Assembly (NCBI GenBank): GCA_934754855.1
Contig: CAKVJR010000004.1
Location: 1 to 34,958, forward strand
Reading direction: 5' to 3'
DNA: 34,958 bases
Source of the DNA: an uncultured Candidatus Melainabacteria bacterium
GTDB lineage: Bacteria; Cyanobacteriota; Vampirovibrionia; Gastranaerophilales; Gastranaerophilaceae
Position numbers and translations under genes: made by a program. Below are positions 1 to 7,043 of the stretch, piece by piece. A model generated the notes under the pieces. That model was not told the DNA's origin, did not search any database, and saw only the letters and a list, made by a program, of their open reading frames with translations. Positions within the stretch are counted from its first letter, which is position 1. Every line of letters starts with the position of its first letter.

Positions 1-43
1 CTGCAGCGTAGTTACCGTCAACTGTTATAGTTTTACCTGACAT
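1..43 (-). CDS. nifJ: Probable pyruvate:ferredoxin (flavodoxin) oxidoreductase, N-terminal fragment
   Basis: Only the first 14 codons are in the window; the gene runs off the left edge. They translate as MSGKTITVDGNYAA, which matches the opening of the pyruvate:ferredoxin oxidoreductase (NifJ/PFOR) family, whose N-termini typically read x-DGNxAxAxVAY. The start is secured by a perfect AAGGAGG ribosome binding site at 54-60, ten bases upstream of the ATG. PFOR oxidatively decarboxylates pyruvate to acetyl-CoA with ferredoxin as acceptor, in the cytoplasm, and would imply anaerobic metabolism. With so little sequence another 2-oxoacid:ferredoxin oxidoreductase cannot be excluded. Confidence 0.5.
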   Translation of the reverse strand, partial: MSGKTITVDGNYAA

Positions 44-96
44 ATTATTAGATCCTCCTTTAATACTTCCTAATAAATGTAGTCTTTATGACAATA

Positions 97-125
97 AAGA
101 TACCGTGAACATATTTAAAAAACAA
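97..125 (-). promoter_or_regulatory. Candidate sigma70 promoter of the nifJ-like gene
   Basis: On the minus strand TTGTTT (120-125) is separated by 17 bases from TATCTT (97-102). It would give a leader of about 45 bases ending in the strong SD of the PFOR-like gene. The match is moderate. The rest of 126-317 is AT-rich, with no gene and no convincing terminator for the MFS gene that ends at 318. Confidence 0.4.
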
Positions 126-317
126 CCTTTTTTGACCATTTTTTATAACAAAAAATTTACCCCAACAAAGGCAATATTTTTCGACTTGTGTCAACTTTTA
201 CCTGACAAAATTGTAAAAACAATCACAAAACCAAGAAAGCCAAACAAACACAACGATTTTCAACAAACTGTCAACAATTTCCGTCACCCCCGTAAACCAC
301 TTCTTGCAGTGTAATTT

Positions 318-1547
318 TTATATTTTTTTAGTGTAATCAAACATCGATAATCTGTAACTGAAATAGCAGGCAATGACAAGCATTACAACGCCAATCAGGA
401 CAAAAGTATGTGCAATACCTATTGTTTCGGCGATTGAACCTGCGACGAAACTGCTCAAAGAGATTGTACCGCCGTAACACAGAGCATTCATACTCATTAC
501 ACGGCCTCGTTTATCGTCAGCAACGATATTTTGAAGAAGCATGTTTTGAGGGGTTAAAAATCCGGTCATTCCAAGTCCCGCAAAGAACATCAGGACAATT
601 GCAACAACCTCATGATTTGTAAATCCGAGCAAAATATACGCACCACAAATTGTAAGGCAGCCGCAGAACATAATTGTTCGCATTTTATGAGTTGTCATTT
701 TTATCGCAAGAAGCAATGATGCCGTCAATGAACCGACCCCCGTTGCCCCCAAAATAAAGCCCAAAACATCGGCATTTGCGTGCAAAACTTCTGAAGTATA
801 AATAGGCATTAACATTGGATAAGCGAGGAGCATAAAGCAAAAAATTGCCAAATACAGTTGCGACAGTGAGATTTCAGGGTGTGCAAGAGTGTAAGAAACT
901 TCTTCTTTTAAACTTTCAAAAATAGATAAATTTTTGACTGTTTCGGATTTAACATCAACGATTTTCATCATTTGGACAAGAAAAATATTTGGTAAAATGC
1001 ACAAGAAATTTATCAAAAAGCAAATACCGATATTCGTGTAAGCAATGAGAATGCCACCGATTGCAGGACCGACAAATCTTGCCATATTAAAACAAGAAGC
1101 ATTCAAGGAAATTGCATTCGGCAAATCTCTTTTGTCATCAACCAGCAAAACGAATGTTGATTGTCTCAAAGGTGCATCAATAGCCGCAATACAGTTCAGA
1201 AACACGCCAAGAACGATAATAACGGGGATATTTATATGTCCCGACACGGTGAAAAGCGTTATCAACAAAGCCTGCAAAGCGAATAAAAGTTGCACGGCAA
1301 AAAGCAGTTTATGACGATTAAATTTATCAACAATAATGCCCGCAAACGGAGTTACGATAAAAAGCGGAATCGCATTGAAAAACATTACTGTTCCCATCAT
1401 AAAAGGGGACTTTGTAAGGTCATAAACAAGCCAACTTATTGCAATATTTTGAATCCAAATTCCGATTTGACAAATTGCCAATCCGGGGAAAAACAGCCTG
1501 AAATTCCTGTATTTGAATGCTCTAAACATTGCTTTGATTTTTTCCAT
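318..1547 (-). CDS. MFS transporter, MFS_3/EntS-like family
   Basis: About 409 residues of alternating hydrophobic segments, consistent with a 12-helix major facilitator permease in the cytoplasmic membrane. The N-terminus (FKYRNFRLFFPGLAICQIG, then SWLVYDLTKSPFMMGTV and a GIIVDKFNRHKLL loop) is typical of the MFS_3 group (PF05977), which contains the enterobactin exporter EntS and many putative efflux pumps. The second-half loop ADDKRGRVMSMNAL is also characteristic. A longer frame exists upstream, but the ATG at 1547 is chosen because AAGGAG lies just upstream of it. Substrate unknown; export of a small molecule is the usual inference. It is divergent from the M48-like gene, with about 108 bases between the two starts. 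Confidence 0.85.
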   Translation of the reverse strand: MEKIKAMFRAFKYRNFRLFFPGLAICQIGIWIQNIAISWLVYDLTKSPFMMGTVMFFNAIPLFIVTPFAGIIVDKFNRHKLLFAVQLLFALQALLITLFTVSGHINIPVIIVLGVFLNCIAAIDAPLRQSTFVLLVDDKRDLPNAISLNASCFNMARFVGPAIGGILIAYTNIGICFLINFLCILPNIFLVQMMKIVDVKSETVKNLSIFESLKEEVSYTLAHPEISLSQLYLAIFCFMLLAYPMLMPIYTSEVLHANADVLGFILGATGVGSLTASLLLAIKMTTHKMRTIMFCGCLTICGAYILLGFTNHEVVAIVLMFFAGLGMTGFLTPQNMLLQNIVADDKRGRVMSMNALCYGGTISLSSFVAGSIAETIGIAHTFVLIGVVMLVIACYFSYRLSMFDYTKKI

Positions 1548-1607
1548 AACCACTCCTTGCTGCAATTGTACAATCAAAAACAATTCATGACCAAATAATT
1601 TTTTCTA

Positions 1608-1616
1608 TGATACAAT
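1608..1616 (+). promoter_or_regulatory. Candidate extended -10 promoter for the M48-like gene
   Basis: TGATACAAT is an extended -10 element (TGn plus TACAAT) 39 bases before the ATG at 1656, with no good -35 box. A second TACAAT (minus strand, near 1567-1572) in the same divergent gap may serve the MFS gene, preceded at 18 bases by a weak TTGGTC. Confidence 0.35.
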
Positions 1617-1655
1617 AACAAAAAAATTATGTTATTGAAAGGAAAAGGAGAAAAC

Positions 1656-2468
1656 ATGAAAAAGATTATTTTAACTTTATTTGTTGCAATCTTTGCGGCT
1701 ATCCCTTCATTTGCAGCAACATATAACGCAGAATCAAGAGTTCCTGAAATCGGAAGACTTTTATTGACAAAAAACGGCATTGCAATTACCAATGTTCAAT
1801 TCAAGGTTGTTTCTGATGATACCGACAACTCAGATTTTGCAACAAACAAAACAGTAAACGTGTCAAAAGCAAAACTTTCTTTCGCAGGTAATGACAACGA
1901 AGTTGCAGCAGTTGTCGGAAACGAATTGGGCCACCTCATTGCTGGTCACGCATCAAAAGCAAAAGTTTTATACTCATTGCAATCAACAGACACATCAACC
2001 GCAACAGATTCAGACTCAACAGGTTTGCTCTCAACAGCAGCAATTAATTACCGTTCGACAAAAGAAGAAAAAGAAGCTGATGCAATAGCAACTAACCTTA
2101 TGGCCAATGCAGGCTACAACCCGCTCGCTTTGATTGTCGTTTTGACAAAACAAACAGGAACAACTTGGGACGCAATTGCAGGCAGACCCGCAAACAGCGA
2201 AAGAGCAATGAATGTTTATGATTACACAACTTACTCATACCCCGCAAAAGTTAAAGCAGGTTACAACTGCAACGAATACAAAAACTTCTTAACTTACGCA
2301 AACTCTGTTCTTCAACTCAGAAAAGAAAACAAAAAGTTGGAAACAAGAAACAATAAAACTATTGCAAAATTAAGAAAATCAACAGTTAATCGTATTCAAA
2401 AATTTAAAGTTCGTGGTGGAAAAAGCGGTTGGGACGCAGTTTACGACCTTATGACAGTAACTCCGTAA
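1656..2468 (+). CDS. Exported M48-like metalloprotease with altered zinc motif
   Basis: 270 residues beginning with a clear signal peptide (MKKIILTLFVAIFAAIPSFA, cleavage likely after residue 20). The start at 1656 is chosen over an in-frame ATG at 1629 because GGAAAAGGAG precedes it and it begins the signal peptide. Residues 82-98 (EVAAVVGNELGHLIAGH) align with the M48 peptidase helix that normally carries HExxH, and residues 137-155 (EEKEADAIATNLMANAGYN) match the downstream ExxAD...AGYxP segment with the third zinc ligand (E138). The first ligand is replaced: NELGH instead of HELGH (codon AAC at 1920-1922). It may therefore be an inactive paralogue, or use another ligand. The last 50 residues are Lys/Arg-rich and helical. 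Related exported M48 proteins (LoiP/BepA) act in envelope quality control; that role is only an analogy here. Confidence 0.75.
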   Translation: MKKIILTLFVAIFAAIPSFAATYNAESRVPEIGRLLLTKNGIAITNVQFKVVSDDTDNSDFATNKTVNVSKAKLSFAGNDNEVAAVVGNELGHLIAGHASKAKVLYSLQSTDTSTATDSDSTGLLSTAAINYRSTKEEKEADAIATNLMANAGYNPLALIVVLTKQTGTTWDAIAGRPANSERAMNVYDYTTYSYPAKVKAGYNCNEYKNFLTYANSVLQLRKENKKLETRNNKTIAKLRKSTVNRIQKFKVRGGKSGWDAVYDLMTVTP

Positions 2469-2486
2469 CAAATATCTGAATATAGC

Positions 2487-2519
2487 AAAAGAGGGACTTT
2501 TAATAGTTCCTCTTTTTTA
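2487..2519 (+). terminator. Rho-independent terminator after the M48-like gene
   Basis: AGAGGGAC and GTTCCTCT pair (8 bp with one G-U) around loop TTTTAATA and are followed by six T residues. It lies 20 bases after the M48-like stop codon, between convergent genes. Confidence 0.8.
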
Positions 2520-2543
2520 TTCCGAATTTTCGGGATTGCGGAA

Positions 2544-3158
2544 TTAATGTTTTTTATCCGTCAAAATGAAAAGGCTGATTAAATCATTGATTTGAGCCAT
2601 TTGACGTTGATAATCTCTTGCATTTGATTCAAGTTGCATAATTTGATTTTTATATTCTTGAATTTTCATTGAACATTCGGTAACAGAGTTATTCAAGTTT
2701 TCTTGAACCTGTTGAGCCTCTTGAAGAACACTGTTCATAGAAATTCCCAATGCCTCAATAGTTTGTCTGATAATTTGAGCACCGATTTGTTTTGAAACAC
2801 CGGCAGGAAGTTGAGAAATCAACTTTTTCAAAACTGCAACATTCGTCGGCATTTCAGGAGCATAAGCATTGAATGCAACATTTTGCAAAGTAACTTGCGG
2901 TGTGGACGGAATAGAAAATTGCACAGGTTCTTCATTAACCATCGGTGCGGGTTGCGGCTGAACGTCGTCAACTTCATTTATCGTATTCAAATCGTCCATA
3001 TCATTTTCAACAATTGTATCTTCTTGCGGCAAAACGAATTTTTCAGGTTCAGCCTGTTCATTCGTTGTTGCTGAATAATCTTCTCCGTACATAGCCTGTC
3101 TTTTCAAGGCTTCTACTATCTTTTTTCCCATATTTTCGGGGAGTTGGTTTGCGGACAT
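2544..3158 (-). CDS. Hypothetical coiled-coil protein
   Basis: 204 residues, not assigned to a named family. The first 20 residues (MSANQLPENMGKKIVEALKR) are helical. Residues about 25-95 are acidic and rich in Pro, Gln, Asn and Val, probably disordered. A conserved-looking helical stretch follows (AVLKKLISQLPAGVSKQIGAQ), and the last 60 residues form a heptad-like coiled coil (VLQEAQQVQENL ... IMQLESNARDYQRQMAQ). There is no signal peptide or membrane segment. The frame extends upstream, but the ATG at 3158 is preferred: AAAGG lies 9 bases before it and the promoter at 3211-3239 would start transcription near 3204, within the longer frame. The architecture suggests a cytoplasmic scaffold or adaptor. 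Confidence 0.65.
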   Translation of the reverse strand: MSANQLPENMGKKIVEALKRQAMYGEDYSATTNEQAEPEKFVLPQEDTIVENDMDDLNTINEVDDVQPQPAPMVNEEPVQFSIPSTPQVTLQNVAFNAYAPEMPTNVAVLKKLISQLPAGVSKQIGAQIIRQTIEALGISMNSVLQEAQQVQENLNNSVTECSMKIQEYKNQIMQLESNARDYQRQMAQINDLISLFILTDKKH

Positions 3159-3210
3159 AACCAATACCTTTCTGTAATTTTTCCATTCATGAATTTTTAA
3201 ATTTGCAAAA

Positions 3211-3239
3211 ATTATATATAAAAAAAGTTTATTTTTCAA
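3211..3239 (-). promoter_or_regulatory. Sigma70 promoter of the coiled-coil gene
   Basis: On the minus strand TTGAAA (3234-3239), 17 bases, then a perfect TATAAT (3211-3216). Predicted start of transcription is near 3204, about 46 bases before the ATG at 3158. Confidence 0.65.
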
Positions 3240-3273
3240 GCGATATGAAATTTTGTTGCCAAAGAAGAAAAAA

Positions 3274-3308
3274 TTAACAAAAACGTCAAATAATTAATTT
3301 TTTGTTAA
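3274..3308. promoter_or_regulatory. Inverted repeat upstream of groESL (candidate operator)
   Basis: TTAACAAAAA (3274-3283) and TTTTTGTTAA (3299-3308) form a perfect 10-bp inverted repeat around a 15-base spacer. It sits in the divergent gap between the coiled-coil gene and groES, 70 bases before the groES ATG. There is no CIRCE element (TTAGCACTC-N9-GAGTGCTAA) here, so HrcA-type control is not indicated. TATAAT-like sequences occur at 3334-3342 but without a good -35. The arms are AT-rich, so chance is possible. Confidence 0.35.
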
Positions 3309-3378
3309 AATAAATAAAATTTCAGAAAAAATATATTATAAATGAGTAGTAAAGTTACAGACAAAAAGGAGAAATAAA

Positions 3379-3666
3379 ATGAGTATCAGACCTTTAGGCG
3401 ATAATTTGGTTATTGAAATCATAGATGACGCAGAACAAACATCAGGCGGTATTTTTATTCCTGACAGTGCAAAAGAAAAACCGCAAAAAGGTAAAGTCGT
3501 TGCAATCGGAACAGGCAAAACTTTAGACAGCGGCGAAAAAGCACCGATGGAAGTTAAAGTCGGCGAAATCGTTTTGTACGCAAAATATGCAGGAACAGAC
3601 GTAAAAGTTGACAACGTTATGTACAAAATCCTTTCAGTAAAAGATGTTTTGGGTATTCTTGAATAA
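3379..3666 (+). CDS. groES: Co-chaperonin GroES
   Basis: 95 residues, the standard length of GroES (Cpn10). It opens MSIRPLGDNLVIEI and has the mobile loop TSGGIFIPDSAKEKPQKG that contacts GroEL, followed by the roof/beta-barrel segment (GEIVLYAKYAGTDVKVD). Seven subunits cap the GroEL cylinder and close the folding chamber in the cytoplasm. AAGGAG lies 8 bases before the ATG. groEL follows after 33 bases in the same operon and a strong terminator closes the unit, so the two are co-transcribed. No CIRCE element is visible upstream. Confidence 0.97.
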   Translation: MSIRPLGDNLVIEIIDDAEQTSGGIFIPDSAKEKPQKGKVVAIGTGKTLDSGEKAPMEVKVGEIVLYAKYAGTDVKVDNVMYKILSVKDVLGILE

Positions 3667-3699
3667 GAATTAAAAAAGATTTAAACAGGAGAAAATATA

Positions 3700-5355
3700 A
3701 TGGCTAAAAAAATAGTTTTTAACGAAGATGCTCGTAAGGCTCTTTTGAGAGGCATCGACGCAGTAGCAGATACAGTAAAAATTACACTCGGACCTAAAGG
3801 CAGAAACGTAATTTTGGAAAAGAAATTCGGTGCTCCGCAAATCGTTAACGATGGTGTTACTATCGCAAAAGAAATCGAACTCGAAGACGGACTTGAAAAT
3901 TCATGTGCACAACTTTTGAAAGAAGTTTCATCAAAAACAAACGACGTAGCAGGTGACGGTACAACAACAGCGTCAGTTTTGGCTCAAGCAATCGTAAGAG
4001 AAGGTTTGAGAAACCTCACGGCAGGTGCTAACCCGATTGGCATCAAAAGAGGTATGAGTAAAGGTGTTGAAATGGCTATCGAATCAATTAAAAAGATGGC
4101 TCAACCCGTTGATTCAAAAGAAAAATCAGCACAAGTTGCATCAATTTCAGCAGGTAACGACTCATCAGTCGGCGAATTGATTGCAGACGCTATCGAAAAA
4201 GTCGGTCACGACGGCGTTATCACTGTTGAAGAATCAAAATCAACAGGCACTAACCTCAAGTTGGTTGAAGGTATGCAATTCGACAAAGGTTATATTTCAC
4301 CTTACTTCGTAACTGATGCTGAAAGAATGGAATCAGTCCTCGAAGATGCTTACGTTCTTTGTGTAAACAAGAAAATCAACCTTATTTCAGACCTCGTTCC
4401 GATTTTGGAACAAGTTGCTCGTGACGGTCGTTCATTGTTGTTGATTGCAGAAGATGTTGAAGGCGAAGCACTTGCAACATTGGTCGTTAACACAATGAGA
4501 AAAGTTTTAAGAGCAGTTGCGGTTAAAGCCCCCGGATTTGGCGACAGAAGAAAAGCAATGCTTGAAGATATCGCAATTTTGACAGGCGGCGAAATGTTCA
4601 CTGAAGAATTGGGCATTAAACTCGAAAACATCACTGTTCAAATGCTCGGTCAAGCAAAACGTGTTACAGTTACAAAAGATAGCACAACAATCGTTGTCGG
4701 TGACGAACACAAAGACGCAGTCGCAGAAAGAGTTAAACTGATTAAACGTCAAATCGAAACTTCAGACAGCGAATACGATAAAGAAAAACTCCAAGAAAGA
4801 CTTGCTAAGTTGGCAGGCGGCGTTGCAGTAATCGAAGTCGGTGCAGCATCAGAAGTTGAACTTAAAGAAAAGAAACTCAGAATTGAAGATGCTTTAAACG
4901 CAACAAGAGCAGCAAAAGAAGAAGGTATCGTCCCAGGCGGCGGCGTTGCACTCGTTAGAGTAATGCAAACTTTGGCTGAAAAACTTGAATCAACAAAATT
5001 TGAATCAGATGATGAAAAAATCGGTTTCAAAATTATGTTGGATTCACTTCACATTCCGCTTAAACAAATCGCTGATAACGCAGGTTTGAAAGGCGAAGTC
5101 GTTGTTGAAGAAGTTAAAAAACGTCCGACAACAGAAGGTTACGACGCAATGAACAATCAATACGTTGATATGTTCAAGGCAGGTATCGTTGACCCTGCAA
5201 AAGTTACACGTTCAGCTCTCGAAAACGCTGTTTCAGTAGCAGCAATGTTGTTGACAACAGAAGCAGCTGTCGTAGATGTTCCCGAAAAGAAAGGTTGTGG
5301 AGCACCTGCAATGCCTGATATGAACGGTATGGGTGGAATGGGAGGTATGATGTAA
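3700..5355 (+). CDS. groEL: Chaperonin GroEL (60 kDa)
   Basis: 551 residues, the usual family length, with all main signatures: N-terminal AKKIVFNEDARKALLRG, the nucleotide-binding motif GPKGRN and DGTTTAS (residues about 87-93), the long central apical domain, the family signature AAKEEGIVPGGG near 408-419, and a Gly/Met C-terminal tail (NGMGGMGGMM). It forms the double-ring ATP-driven folding chamber with GroES. AGGAG lies 8 bases before the ATG. The C-terminal tail contains one Cys (KKGCGAP). It is the distal gene of a two-gene operon terminated at 5398-5425. Confidence 0.98.
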   Translation: MAKKIVFNEDARKALLRGIDAVADTVKITLGPKGRNVILEKKFGAPQIVNDGVTIAKEIELEDGLENSCAQLLKEVSSKTNDVAGDGTTTASVLAQAIVREGLRNLTAGANPIGIKRGMSKGVEMAIESIKKMAQPVDSKEKSAQVASISAGNDSSVGELIADAIEKVGHDGVITVEESKSTGTNLKLVEGMQFDKGYISPYFVTDAERMESVLEDAYVLCVNKKINLISDLVPILEQVARDGRSLLLIAEDVEGEALATLVVNTMRKVLRAVAVKAPGFGDRRKAMLEDIAILTGGEMFTEELGIKLENITVQMLGQAKRVTVTKDSTTIVVGDEHKDAVAERVKLIKRQIETSDSEYDKEKLQERLAKLAGGVAVIEVGAASEVELKEKKLRIEDALNATRAAKEEGIVPGGGVALVRVMQTLAEKLESTKFESDDEKIGFKIMLDSLHIPLKQIADNAGLKGEVVVEEVKKRPTTEGYDAMNNQYVDMFKAGIVDPAKVTRSALENAVSVAAMLLTTEAAVVDVPEKKGCGAPAMPDMNGMGGMGGMM

Positions 5356-5397
5356 TTTCAGTAAACTGAAATTCATTAAACTAACTCAAAACAAGAA

Positions 5398-5425
5398 AGA
5401 GGACTTTAATAAAGCCCTCTTTTTT
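5398..5425 (+). terminator. Rho-independent terminator of groESL
   Basis: AGAGGACTTT and AAAGCCCTCT pair over 10 positions with one A-C mismatch around loop AAT, followed by five or more T residues. The downstream bases TTTTTTGTTGTTAATTTTG are shared with two other terminators in the window (minus strand near 15932-15951, and 22685-22703). Confidence 0.85.
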
Positions 5426-5494
5426 GTTGTTAATTTTGATTTCAAAAAACCACCTGCGGGTAGGTTTTATTTGCGAACATAACAAAACTATCAT
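5421..5494 (+). repeat. Composite intergenic repeat, copy A1
   Basis: Contains the hairpin core CCACCTGCGGGTAGG flanked by A and T runs (5444-5468), then TGCGAACATAACAAAACTAT, which is nearly identical to copy A2 (15095-15150, opposite strand). The core folds as AAAACC-(T)-ACC/GGTGGTTTT with loop CGCA and has a T run on either strand, so it could terminate transcription both ways. It lies between convergent groEL and the XRE gene, 15 bases beyond the XRE stop. Confidence 0.8.
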
Positions 5495-5508
5495 GTTTAT
5501 TTATAAAA

Positions 5509-5790
5509 TTAATCAATATCAGACAAACTAAAACTTTCACCAAGTTCAGAACTTAATTCATTCATCAAAACACTTACCGAAATATCAAGACCTTCGGCAA
5601 TTTTCCATATTGTTGATAATTTAATATCGTTGCAAATACCCTCTTCAACCTCTCTCCAAGTTGATTTTGACATAGAAACTTCAGCGGAAATTGCATAAAT
5701 AGTTTTACCTTGTTTAATTCGGTAATTTTTAATGATTTTTCCTAAAACACTAATTAATTTTCTATGTCGTTTTATGATTTCATCTTGCAT
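5509..5790 (-). CDS. Small XRE-family helix-turn-helix regulator
   Basis: 93 residues. Residues about 16-72 carry an XRE/Cro-type HTH (LGKIIKNYRIKQGKTIYAIS, then a recognition segment with MSKSTWREVEEG and IWKIAEGLDIS). The short acidic tail has no extra domain. It should bind DNA as a dimer. The ATG at 5790 has no SD; a perfect 10-bp palindrome starts at the very next base (5791-5817), and a -10-like TAAAAT lies 6 bases before the ATG, which suggests a leaderless, self-regulated transcript. A second XRE protein at 15563-15826 also begins MQDE and has the same half-site ATTAGAAT just upstream. Confidence 0.85.
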   Translation of the reverse strand: MQDEIIKRHRKLISVLGKIIKNYRIKQGKTIYAISAEVSMSKSTWREVEEGICNDIKLSTIWKIAEGLDISVSVLMNELSSELGESFSLSDID

Positions 5791-5817
5791 ATTCTAATTT
5801 TAGTGTTAAATTAGAAT
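5791..5817. promoter_or_regulatory. Palindromic operator at the XRE gene start
   Basis: ATTCTAATTT (5791-5800), spacer TAGTGTT, AAATTAGAAT (5808-5817): a perfect 10-bp inverted repeat that abuts the ATG of the XRE gene and covers its presumed -10 box. Position and symmetry fit an autoregulatory operator. Confidence 0.6.
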
Positions 5818-5887
5818 CATTAGGTTGCTATACCGTCCTATAAAAATGCTTGTTATTACAGGGCTTTAGAAGAAAATAAAATTTTAA

Positions 5888-6301
5888 ATGAAAATTAAAA
5901 TTACAGTACCAATAATTTTTATATTTTTGTCAGCATCTGTATTTGCAAAAGATTTTACCAATAAACATAAAAAATATATCGGGCATATTCACCATGAATC
6001 AGAATATCAGCACGTTTGGTGTTCTCTTCACAATGGAATTGAAGAGTATAAAAATAAAGATTTTACAAGAGTTGATTGTTTAACAAAAACTCATGCTGTT
6101 GAATTTGATTTTGCAAATAAGTGGGCAGAAAGTGTCGGTCAGGCATTGTATTATGGTCTAATGACAGGTAAGCGAGCAAAAGTGGTATTAATTCTTGAAA
6201 ATCCTCAAAAACAAATTATATATTATTACAGAGTTAAAAAATTATCTCAAAAATATGACTTTGATGTTGATTTTGTAACAGATGAAATATTAGAAAAATA
6301 A
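5888..6301 (+). CDS. Small exported protein, possible PD-(D/E)XK-like fold
   Basis: 137 residues with a signal peptide (MKIKITVPIIFIFLSASVFA, cleavage after about residue 20). The mature part has VDCLTKTHAVEFDFANKWAE followed by SVGQALYYGLMTGKRAKVVLI. I recall similar small exported proteins with a conserved D...E-x-D-x-A-x-K-W-x-E...GQ-x-L-Y core, whose spacing resembles nucleases of the PD-(D/E)XK type, but I cannot name a characterised member, so nuclease activity is inference. Two Cys residues (CSLHNG and VDCL) could form a disulfide after export. There is no clear SD before the ATG; TAAAAT lies 5 bases before it. It is divergent from the XRE gene, sharing the 97-base gap. Confidence 0.7.
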   Translation: MKIKITVPIIFIFLSASVFAKDFTNKHKKYIGHIHHESEYQHVWCSLHNGIEEYKNKDFTRVDCLTKTHAVEFDFANKWAESVGQALYYGLMTGKRAKVVLILENPQKQIIYYYRVKKLSQKYDFDVDFVTDEILEK

Positions 6302-6345
6302 ACAAAATTTTGGTCGATTAAAGTCACCCCCTCTTTTATGTATTC

Positions 6346-6421
6346 CGTCATACTGAGGCGGAAGTATCTGTTTTGAAAAAAGATACAGATTTTTCGGTTT
6401 TTACAAAACCTCAGAATGACG
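6346..6421. repeat. Short element with terminal inverted repeats
   Basis: CGTCATACTGAGG (6346-6358) and CCTCAGAATGACG (6409-6421) are 13-bp inverted ends with one mismatch around about 50 bases that include a smaller hairpin (GTATCT/AGATAC). Related ends occur at 14759-14792, 14911-14997, 15837-15860, 19050-19080 and 22814-22842. Confidence 0.7.
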
Positions 6422-6441
6422 AAAAATCATAAAACAGGTAC

Positions 6442-6467
6442 AAAAAAGCAGGCATTACGCCTGCTTT
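6442..6467 (-). terminator. Rho-independent terminator of rpiB
   Basis: Perfect 9-bp stem (AAAGCAGGC 6445-6453 / GCCTGCTTT 6459-6467) with a 5-base loop; on the minus strand it is followed by six T residues. It lies 20 bases beyond the rpiB stop. Confidence 0.9.
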
Positions 6468-6487
6468 AAAGGATTTATTTCTGTCGA

Positions 6488-6931
6488 TTACATATTATTG
6501 AGCATATCGACACGTCTTTGGTGACGTCCGCCCTCAAATTCCGTATCAAGCCAAATTCTGCAAATATCTTCCGCCGTCAATGCACCGATAATTCTTTCGC
6601 CCATACAGAGAACATTTGCGTCATTATGGAGTCTTGAATATCTTGCAGAAGTTGTATCTGAGCAAACTACCGCTCTTATGCCTTTAACTTTATTTGCGGC
6701 AATAGAAACGCCGATACCCGAACCGCAACAGATAATTCCTCTGTCAACTTCGCCCGCAACTACCGCATCTGCAACTTTTTTTGCATAAACAGGGTAATCA
6801 ACGGAATCGGGAGTATATGTTCCGTAATCAACATATTCGTATTCATCTTTGAAAATTTCAATGAGTTTATTTTTGAGATTAATTCCGCCGTGGTCACAAC
6901 CGAAACCGATTTTTAATTTTTTTGTCATCAT
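6488..6931 (-). CDS. rpiB: Ribose-5-phosphate isomerase B
   Basis: 147 residues, normal for RpiB. It interconverts ribose-5-phosphate and ribulose-5-phosphate in the pentose phosphate pathway. Family signatures are present: GFGCDHGG near the N-terminus, VDYPVYAKKVA, the active-site segment IICCGSGIGVSIAANKVKGIRA, and RLHNDANVLCMGERI. The ATG at 6931 is preferred over the upstream ATG at 6949 because AAAGGA sits 6 bases before it; the next codon (6928) is also ATG, so the exact start is uncertain by one residue. It is a single-gene unit with its own promoter (6954-6982) and terminator. A RpiB-like allose-6-phosphate isomerase is possible but less likely. Confidence 0.93.
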   Translation of the reverse strand: MMTKKLKIGFGCDHGGINLKNKLIEIFKDEYEYVDYGTYTPDSVDYPVYAKKVADAVVAGEVDRGIICCGSGIGVSIAANKVKGIRAVVCSDTTSARYSRLHNDANVLCMGERIIGALTAEDICRIWLDTEFEGGRHQRRVDMLNNM

Positions 6932-6953
6932 TTGCCGTCCTTTCGTCATAACA

Positions 6954-6982
6954 AGTGTATCATTTTGTTTTTTTTAAAACAA
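6954..6982 (-). promoter_or_regulatory. Promoter of rpiB
   Basis: On the minus strand TTGTTT (6977-6982), 17 bases, TACACT (6954-6959), preceded by TGA, making an extended -10. Transcription would start near 6947, giving a leader of about 16 bases that holds the SD. Confidence 0.6.
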
Positions 6983-7043
6983 GCCTTTACAAAAATTCAT
7001 ACAAATGGAGAATATTAAGCAATTTTCATGAAAAACATGACTT

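Noticed and set aside
105..314. 69-codon plus-strand frame near the left edge
   Set aside because: GTG start without SD, composition of non-coding DNA, and it lies across the promoter region of the leftmost minus-strand gene; no recognisable motif.
3240..3378. CIRCE/HrcA operator before groES
   Set aside because: The consensus TTAGCACTC and its inverted partner are absent; only an unrelated AT-rich inverted repeat is seen.
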